The notes under the pieces are model-generated. The model was not told the DNA's origin, did not search any database, and saw only the letters and a program-made list of their open reading frames with translations. This document shows, one piece after another, positions 51,701-59,534 of a stretch of DNA of 59,534 nt. Each line of letters begins with the position of its first letter. Positions within the stretch are counted from its first letter, which is position 1. Location: assembly GCF_000003605.2 (NCBI RefSeq), contig NW_003158727.1:346000-405533 (forward strand). Direction: 5' to 3'. The position numbers and the translations under genes were made by a program. The DNA comes from Saccoglossus kowalevskii (lineage: Eukaryota; Hemichordata; Enteropneusta; Harrimaniidae).

Positions 51701-53171
51701 AAGTGGAAATTGTTGATCTTATTTTAAGACTCAGGGACAAGTTGGTAAGTTATTTATAGCGTACTTAATTTTCATTCAATTGATATTTGGCGTTACAATA
51801 CTGAAGTGTCAAAACTAATATCATAGGTCAGAGAATTGAAGGTAATTCAGCTTAAATAGTTTTATGATTTAATGCTGATAATTTATTCATTGAACACATC
51901 ACCACTGTCACTGTTATATACTGTAAAATGACAAATTTTCACTGGGTTTAAATTTCGCTGATTTACCATTTCAAGCATATTCAGTGGGATTTTAAATTCA
52001 CGGTTTTATCATTTAGATAATGTGTTCATGACAAAATTTACATATTCGCTGGGTTTTAATTTAGCGCATTTTCCAGTCAGCGAAATAAGCAAAATTAAAA
52101 CCCAGTGAATAATTAACCCCTTTACAGTAATTCAATCATGGATATATACATCCATGGTTGGTCTGTGGAGGCTTTCAATAGCTTGTGTGTTAACTAAATT
52201 TCTCAAGTTCCTAGCAAGAAATTTCTGGAACTTGTTGCCAACTAGGCTAATCCTAGGCCTCACAGAGAAAATGCTGGTGCCAAAAATAAAACATGTAATA
52301 AATTGAATATTCTAATGTCAAAAAGTTAAAATTTTTAAAAATATTCTACTTGCTTTCTATCATGGCTAGTGGCCTTTTGGCTTACCTTATTCATATAGTG
52401 CAATGTGCCATTTGGGACGCTCTAAGCAAAAAGTAATCCTACAACAACTGAAATACTGCATTCTGGGTAACTCTGTATTGATCAAAGTAACACACACAAG
52501 GCTGCCATGTTTATGAATATAATGGATGATGCTGTAATTCTTTGGATATTTCCTAAAATACCATCAACAGGATATATAAAAGTAGATATAATCAATCTAC
52601 GTAAGAGCTGTAATAATCCAAGGTTATTATGACGATACCTCAAAGTGTGCATGAAGACAGTACAGGGAAAATATCGACTGTGTTGATGCAACCACGTACT
52701 GTCTGTGTGTGTGAGGTATCGTAATGACCTTATTATGATACATCTTTTCCTTCCAAGGATACATCATGGTAATGCCGAAATCCAAAATGTTTAGAACAGA
52801 ATCAGCGAACTTCTTTGTGTGGAGTCTGGTCAAACCCTAGTGGCAGCCATGTTTGCTTTTATTATTAGAGGACGCTTACGTGCGTAATCATTCCATTTTT
52901 GGAATTCGCATTTCCTAATATGGTAGGATGAAGATACCCCGTAAAATACCGCAAAATTACGGCACACTGTAACTTATGGTGTTACGGTGACAGATGTATA
53001 ATAATATAACATAATAATAATAATAATAATATGATTTATATATTTTAGGCTACTGTATGTGCTCCTGATCTGCCAACCAGACAGGAAAGAATAAACCAAC
53101 TGAAAATCCATATGGATCACATTATATCCAGCCTACCAGATGATTTACAGTCTATTTTGAAAAGTAATTGA
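39795..53171 (+). CDS. DENND6: DENND6-type DENN domain protein (16 exons, 580 aa)
   Basis: Exons: 39795-39953, 40837-40875, 41152-41194, 42037-42158, 42405-42485, 43926-44031, 46073-46212, 46532-46651, 46830-46987, 47856-47950, 48637-48696, 49560-49624, 50708-50851, 50962-51071, 51567-51744 and 53049-53171. Every junction keeps phase, and 580 codons match the usual length of DENND6A/B (about 585-608). Landmarks: [152 protein letters not shown]6 proteins are exchange factors for Rab GTPases (human DENND6A acts on Rab14) on endocytic recycling membranes; that role is inherited from the family. The ATG has a good context (TAAAATGG). A probable optional 39-base exon lies at 49755. One intron holds an N gap. 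Confidence 0.95.
42608..42819. mobile_element. MITE, TACTGTAGAATAC family, 212 bp
   Basis: Ends TACTGTAGAATACTTTCTTT and AATAAAGTATTCCACAGTA are inverted repeats; TTTTCGCTTGGAATTTATTT pairs with AAATTAATTCCAGCGAAAA. It lies in the intron after DENND6 exon 5. Same family as 30145. Confidence 0.65.
44156..44210. mobile_element. MITE fragment, TACTGTAAATTAC family
   Basis: TACTGTAAATTACTTTATTT followed by TCGCTTGGAATTTATTTTTG matches the left end of the element at 42608. No right end is seen, so it is truncated. Confidence 0.5.
44211..46072. other. Rest of a long DENND6 intron
   Basis: The remainder of the 2.0-kb intron between exons 44031 and 46073. AT-rich, with no recognisable feature. Confidence 0.6.
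48016..48179. other. Assembly gap (N) in a DENND6 intron
   Basis: The N run lies between exons 47856-47950 and 48637-48696. The flanking exons join in phase, so no coding exon needs to be missing here. Confidence 0.95.
49755..49793 (+). CDS. Candidate optional 39-base micro-exon of DENND6
   Basis: It is bounded by an AG acceptor (TTTTTTCACTATGAAAG) and a consensus donor (AAG|GTAAGTA). It is exactly 13 codons in phase 0 ([13 protein letters not shown]) and falls at the phase-0 intron between LKRLQK and GIQNKRP. Including it would keep the frame. Vertebrate DENND6, as I recall it, lacks this insert, so a lineage-specific alternative exon is the best reading. Confidence 0.35.
51919..52129. mobile_element. 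MITE, TACTGTAAAATGAC subfamily, 211 bp
   Basis: Ends TACTGTAAAATGACAAATTT and TAACCCCTTTACAGTA are inverted, with inner blocks CACTGGGTTTAAATTTCGCT and ATTAAAACCCAGTGAATAA also inverted. The termini resemble the 30145/42608 family but the inside differs. It lies in the last DENND6 intron. Confidence 0.6.
52620..52730. repeat. Imperfect inverted repeat in the last DENND6 intron
   Basis: AGGTTATTATGACGATACCT (with CA) at the left pairs with TGAGGTATCGTAATGACCT at the right, and the inner GACAGTAC/GTACTGTC also pair. This would fold into a long hairpin with a central loop. Possibly a palindromic element. Confidence 0.5.
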
Positions 53172-56100
53172 CATGATTTTGTTTGAAATTGTATCTGCGA
53201 TGTATTGCCTGGACAGATGAGAAGCTCTGATAATCTGTGAACGTTTGTGTATATACAAGGACAGAGATACGTCTTAGTGCATCACACACATAGAATACTA
53301 AGTATTCACTTATTATATATGTTTGTGTATATTGAACATGACAGGTAACAGTTCGTGATGTGATGCACTTTGAAAGTAACATGGTCAGCATGAAATGAAA
53401 TGATGAACAGTCATGTGTTGTTGGCTGAGGATAAAGTTGCACTAGTCGTATATCATTGTTGCAACTAATGAGATCATTGGTAATTCTTCCTGGAAATGTC
53501 TTCACTAATAATGTCAGAATGTATTATTCAAAATACTGGTCATTATATGTACTAGATTTTACACTGCCAATACTTTATTACCGTAAAAAACTCTATTAAT
53601 TCACGCACCCAATTTATTCTAAAAATATAATTGTTAAATGTATTTGGTTAATTCACGGTGTTCAAAAAAGGGATTTCAATTAGATCCTTTTTAAACATAG
53701 CACAGAAATTGTTATTGTCAAGTGGATTTGCAGTGCTGCAAAACATGGCATCTCTTGTATATGTCACATTTATTAAATTACATTATGATTTCCGTTGACT
53801 GTTGCTTAGCCTTCAATGTTTTTTACTAATGCCATAAACACAACTACTGGCATGTGTCAAGAAAAAAATGCTTGTAGATTGTAACGTTGCTCATTCAGCG
53901 CAATGTCGTTAAAAGATTGAAAGTTCATTGCTATCATATATGGATCCCATATGAATCACTAAATCAATGTAGCTCTCGTTTTTTAGATTTGATTGAATCA
54001 AAAATGATCTCATTATTTCATGCACTAGTAAAAATATGAATTCACATTCTTAATAAATAATTGTTTAATCATCGCGAGAAGTAATAGAGTTTTTGCGATA
54101 AAGCCCAGTCACTCAAATTTATACAGTAGGATAACAGTTGTCACTCAATTATATTAAATACCTCAACCAAAGGGAGAGAATTTTGAATATGTTTGAGCTG
54201 TTTCATGAGTTATCTGTGTATCAAGATTTCACACTGATGACAGAATAACAGTTTTCTATATACAACGATACATTGTGTGTACTGTGTTCACAGCATTATT
54301 TTCATTCAGTAAGTCAAATTGTTTTTAAATGGAACAGGAACAACAGGGTTTCATTTTCTAAAAATAGCATTTTGAGAAATAAAGATTTGTTTTTATTTTT
54401 CAAATGCTATAAATTAATATGTCAAGTTTGTACTGTACAGTTTTACCAAGGGTTCACTTTCTGTGCACTCTTTATAAATAATGAAAAATAGTTATAAAAA
54501 GTGTATTTAATATTTGGCAATGTAAAGATGCTACTTTTTTTTTTTACATTTCTGACTCTATTATCCCTAGTGTTCAAACTACAATTAAACCAGATATCTC
54601 TTTATATAACGAAAGAGCAACTTATCAGGAGTTGTGAATGTGTGACCAAAAACCTCTAGTTTTGAAAAGTTCTAATTGTAATAATTAAACTTAAGTAAAT
54701 CATTAGTTAATCATTCTTTGCAGTTTTTGTTTAATGAACCAGACAGAATATGACTACAAAGTTACCACTTTTTATTTTATAATAATTAGTGTAAAAAGTT
54801 TTCTTTTTAACCACATACTTCTAAGTTATGTAGAATACTGTGATACATCAAATATTACAATGTAAATTACTTCATTTTGCTTTGATCTAATGAATTGTAG
54901 ACACTTTTTGATATTACATCCTAAACTACTATCCATCTTACCAGTAAAACACTTTATATCACATATCTACCCTAGTGTATTTATAAATGACAATTTTTTA
55001 TTACATTTAGTGTGACACATTAGTTGTGTTTGTGCACAGCTTTCTTAGTATAAGCTAAGAAATCAAAATAATGTTAGCCCATGCTAAGAAAACATATGTG
55101 AAGGCTTGGTACTGGGTAAATCTGACCCGTTTTTAAGACACAGTCTAGACCCTTAGCAAGGGTTAAACAACAGTTAGCATGGACTAAGCACCCAAAACAC
55201 CTCTGTATTCAATGTCCATTTGGAATATTTATTATGATATTCATAACTTTTCATTTCCTACATGACTATCAACATGAGCACATTGTTCATTGTCATTGTT
55301 CTCAGTGGAAAATATGAACTGATGAGACTCTGTACTACTTTTTGTTTTTCTGCAATTTACACTTTCTGAATTTGCTTTGGTATTGTTTTATAACTGTAGA
55401 ACTGACATGTATATCTTCCTGGTTACAGTACTGAGTAATCATAGTTAAAATTACTGAAAACTTTTGTATATTCTTAACAAGTTTAGGTAGTCCTTAGCCT
55501 GTGATAACTGTTGTTCCCTCTTCAGCGTGAATCGGGTCTAGCCGATATGCAAACATATAAGATTAACTTAGCCTGTACTTTGTGTAGTGTGAACATGACT
55601 ATAGTTACTTGAATTTGAAATGAATCCTACTGCTTACAGTAGTTACATCAGTTCAGTAGGGTTGTGGTGGGTGCATCACAAGCCCATTCTGTGACTAATC
55701 ACTATAGACCTAATATCCCAGAGATCTACAAGTGATATTTCATTATTATGAATAATATTTGTTTGTGATCTTTGCAGTGCATAAATATCTATTGAAATAT
55801 CCCTCTAGAGTTATACTCACATACACCTGACTTTAAACCCAAAATATATATCAAAGCCAACCCATTCGTGAACAGGAGACCTATTGAAAACAACACTTTG
55901 TGTAAACAATCTTGGCTGCAGGCCAAGTGATGTTCACAATAAACATATCCCATGTCTAGTCTATAATTGTAAACACTGACAATGCAAACAAGTACTTAGA
56001 CTAATGCATAAAAGTGACAGCTCTCCTCACCACCACACTACTGGCTTGAATGCACACAATCGAATTTGCATAAATATATTTTGATCTGTTGAATGCTTTA

Positions 56101-59100
56101 TTGTATTTAATGTTTCAATGCTTGTCATGTAACATTGAAGGCTAAATTGGCATTGATTGGCAGCCATTTTAAGGCCAAAAATGCCTCAAAATCACCATTT
56201 CTGAACACAATCTCTGTTGTGCATGAACGGATTCTGTTCAGACTTGGTACATACATTAAACATAACAACATTCCTAGACCGATCCAGTTAATTAGTGCAA
56301 CTTTACTGGAATATGTGGTTGCTACAAGACCAAGAGTAGTAAAAGTATATGGCAGCAAGTGTAGATTACATGGGTGTTTGCTGGAAGTTGACAATCCCCC
56401 GTGGTGTAGTTTAAAGAAATGCGTGGCCTGAACATAACCAGGAAGTGTAAAAGACAATGTAAATATATTTGTATGACACGTAATCAATATAGAATGTTGC
56501 AAATGTGATTCTGCAAATCTTGTGTGATATATATCTTTTATCAACAATTTTGTCTTGGTGCTTTTTCTGTACTGTTTTATCAAAATGTACACAATATTAC
56601 TGTCATCTTTTATCTCATTTTAACAAATGTCCTACTGTTGATTTCAAAAATGGTTATTTCATGACTATAATAAACTGTTTGGATATGATTTTTGCCTTGT
56701 TCACTTTAATTGTGAAATAGTGTTGCTGTCTTCATATTTAATTTTGACATCAGAATGGTTTAAAGTCATCACCTGACGACTCTCCTGCTTTAATATTTTC
56801 TTGAAAAATGATGATTCCCGCCGTTTTGTCTACTAAAAATTTAAATTGTATATTCGGAACATTTTTCAGAAAGTGTTTTCAATAAAAAATGGTTCTAGTC
56901 ACTATATTGATATACGTGTAGTAGGTTACTGATGTAAATATGATTTTAGTGGGCATCACCAAGGGGGGAGGGTACTCCTATAATTGAAGTATATAGGTAC
57001 ATGTGCTGCTGTTTCAGCTCTCATTTTCACGGTTGTCTTTTTGACACCATTTTTGAGATTGTCGGCCATTTTAGCAAAGTATAGGCCATTTTTGGTGAAA
57101 AATGCAAATTTGTGAACTGGAAATGCTCCTCATCGTTGATATTCTAGGTCCAGGTTTCAACTGACTGTGGGGTACTGCCAGCCAAAATCCAGTTGAGTAC
57201 CCTTGGAGGGCATTAATGCTTATCTTTTCACTTTTTAACATAGTTTATGTCATTGCTAGCCAAATACTAACACTAGGTATTGTCTAAACGAGGCAAACAG
57301 GGTTTGTGAGTTGCTAATGCTAAGTCAATCTGTCCTTTTGTTGCATTGATCATAAATTTAGAATTGCTGGAAGATTTGTTGAAAAAATTCAGAAAAGAAA
57401 GATGTTCAAATAAGCTACCATAAAAAATAAATATGCACTTGTCCCACTCTTCAAGTCAAGCATGTTATTCGTTGTGTGCTGTTATCTGTAAGTCAGGGGT
57501 GTACTCTTCTCTTGTGGCCACTAACAGTTGATCAACCAAGGCTCTTGCTTCATGATTTTAAAGATGCTGTATTGTTTGAGATGTTCAATTAAGCGAAATT
57601 CGAGTTATGGGCATTATAGATTTTTGGTTTTGTTTGATTTTTACATGATCTCAAGAGTTCTAACGGTTCACTCTTTAGTAAACGTTTAGAAGACGCCCTC
57701 TATGGCGGGGAATATCAAAATTGCTCTCCGTAGCATATTAAACATCAGTTTGGGTACCATGAGGCTGTCTGCATATATGTATGCGATATAACGGTATATA
57801 GAGTGGAAAAAGCAAAAGTATTAATGGATCTTAATTTCAAGTTCCCAAAAGGTCTACAAATATGAATATTGAAGACGAAATTCTAACTCCGATTTGACAT
57901 TCAACTTGTAAATTTCTACAATTCTTGCACATACACGTATTATGTATTGAATATAAAATTGCATTGAGTGAGTGTCTGACTATATAATTATATGGAATTT
58001 GCCGCTGTATATGAATGAGTCCATTCACAGACACGGAGGATTTTACTGGTGCTACATGTGTATACTAGTAGCTAGTTCTAGTTTTCACCCCGAGGGTTTT
58101 CACTTTGGCGGCAAGCATATGATTTATCGAAAATGTTAAGAACCTACAAACTATTGTACATTCAGTCACGCCTACACCCCACATTCATGAAATGAAGTTT
58201 CATATGCACCTAAATTAATTAATAATTAATCGATTATTTTAATCATGGTTTAATTAGTTATAATTTACAAATTGCAAGAGTGTAAATAGCCTTAATGGCA
58301 TGTATGGAAATTGTGCCTATTGCAAACACGACAATAAATAGTGGCATGCATACACACAATATGATCTGACCCGGAGGTGGCTTATAAATGCAAGTTACGT
58401 ATATTACATATTATATTTATGGACATTTCCCAGTCTTACATTGTTTAAAGCTGATCTACGATTAAAACATAATGGAATATTTGTTTTGCGGCGTAGTATG
58501 AACATTTTATTATAGACACCTATCGTATTTTGTTATCTTATATATGCGGATACTATACTATGGAATTATCATCAGATATCACTTGTTTATAGAACTGGTG
58601 GAGACGAGTGATACGTCAAAGGCCAGGAAATGGTGGGATAGAAGGTGAGAGGACAATACAGCCCACAACGTCACAAGTTAGTGTCTATTGCATTGTTCGA
58701 CCACGCATAAAATAAGTTTTAACGTAAGTAGTGTGACGTTCGCCATACAATATCAGCTTTTACAAATCACCACTATTATGTTAACTTCTATTCGCATGTA
58801 TGAATACTAAAGTTGTTTGGTTTTGATGGTGGTGGTTTATAACAACAACATCAACAACAGTGAATCTCCAACAGCGTCACATTATGGGGATCCATTGTAA
58901 ACAGTTGTTTAAATAACAGGGCAAGGACGGGGGTGTGCACATTCACAGGTGAAACATATTGTCACGCAATAACCATGGACAGTGCGGAGTACTCTATTTC
59001 AATTGTAATACTCCGAATTGTCGAAAAAGTGCCAATCAATGCGAACGCGGTGTTTAAATAATGGTAGCGCACGGTATCATGTGTTGTCTTGTCACGAACC

Positions 59101-59534
59101 AACTTCGGACAAAATTGACAATGAATGCATAGACAGCCTGTCAGTAACTCCAGTAAACGAGTTTGAATGAATCGGCCCACTGATCCATACACTGACCGAA
59201 AGACAGTCGATGACACATTTCACTTATGCATCAATTACCAACAATCGGTCAAACAATCAATCATGCATCTGTACGACATTATGTAACAATATTGAACATA
59301 ATCGAAGCTACTAAGTAACAATATATACATTGCCCTATAATCCATTATTATTATTTTTTCTTATTTTAAAACATTTATTTATAAAACGGTATTAAATATT
59401 TACATATGTACAAAGTATTGTAGACTAATTTCTAAAAGAAAGTCGTTTGACAACTTGACAACTAGCTATAAATTACTAAAATTATAAATCTCTCTGTCAG
59501 GCGTGACATCAGATTCGTTAAGGGGAAATTACGT
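53172..59534. other. DENND6 3' UTR and downstream DNA, no supported gene
   Basis: Several AATAAA strings occur (for example at 56881), so the UTR end cannot be fixed. The stretch holds an 8-bp palindrome (TTTCTTAG/CTAAGAAA, 55041-55062) and the dispersed repeat at 56135-56275. A further repeat-like tract rich in GGCCATTTT lies near 57030-57120. ORFs at 54273, 56125 (minus), 56505 and 58962 (minus) show no recognisable domain, signal or splice pattern. Confidence 0.5.
56135..56275. repeat. Dispersed repeat, copy 2
   Basis: It shares TCTGTTGTGCATGAACGG and TTGGTACATACATTAAAC, in the same order and spacing, with 1204-1320. Open frames exist on both strands over it but reflect the repeat, not a gene. 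Confidence 0.4.

Noticed and set aside
56125-56592. Coding gene on either strand (155 and 98 codon ORFs)
   Set aside because: Both strands are open over a dispersed repeat; no domain, signal or splice support.
58962-59216. Minus-strand 84-codon ORF as a new gene
   Set aside because: No recognisable motif and no supporting exon structure; could be chance near the window edge.

Overview
Eukaryotic (metazoan) genomic DNA: AT-rich, three runs of N from a draft assembly, many GT-AG introns, and abundant MITEs and simple repeats. The proteins encoded (C-type lectins, a giant cadherin with an inserted discoidin domain, a DENND6-type DENN protein) point to an invertebrate bilaterian. A hemichordate, amphioxus or a lophotrochozoan would all fit; the sequence alone does not decide. 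All recognised genes are on the + strand. Exon borders below were set by hand from splice signals, reading frame and intron phase.

Layout. (1) 1-1,035: the 3' part of a C-type lectin gene (lectin A). (2) 1,036-6,029: no clear gene, with a MITE and a perfect hairpin. (3) 6,030-7,223: a small, apparently complete secreted C-type lectin (lectin B: signal peptide, CTLD split over two exons, short last exon). (4) 8,130-33,731: one giant cadherin gene of about 38 extracellular cadherin (EC) repeats. An F5/8C discoidin domain sits inside EC26, and a membrane-adjacent region, one transmembrane helix and a roughly 110-residue cytoplasmic tail follow. Its first recognised exon has no start of its own and is phase-compatible with the last CTLD donor of lectin B, so lectin B may be the N-terminus of a CTLD-cadherin isoform. 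(5) 35,564-35,821: a short ORF with a textbook BH3 motif, a candidate BH3-only apoptosis gene. (6) 39,180-39,580: a decayed LINE fragment. (7) 39,795-53,171: a full DENND6 gene in 16 exons, 580 codons. (8) 53,172-59,534: probable 3' UTR and intergenic DNA with no gene I can support.

The most interesting points are: the symmetric discoidin cassette whose removal rebuilds a normal EC repeat; a shared lectin donor that could feed either a secreted lectin or the giant cadherin; a two-EC super-period with alternating cysteine pairs and calcium-poor linkers; alternative acceptors that choose between a stub and a full cytoplasmic tail; and the BH3-only candidate. The cadherin reading frame is broken at two places by an apparent single extra base, which may be assembly error or real lesions.
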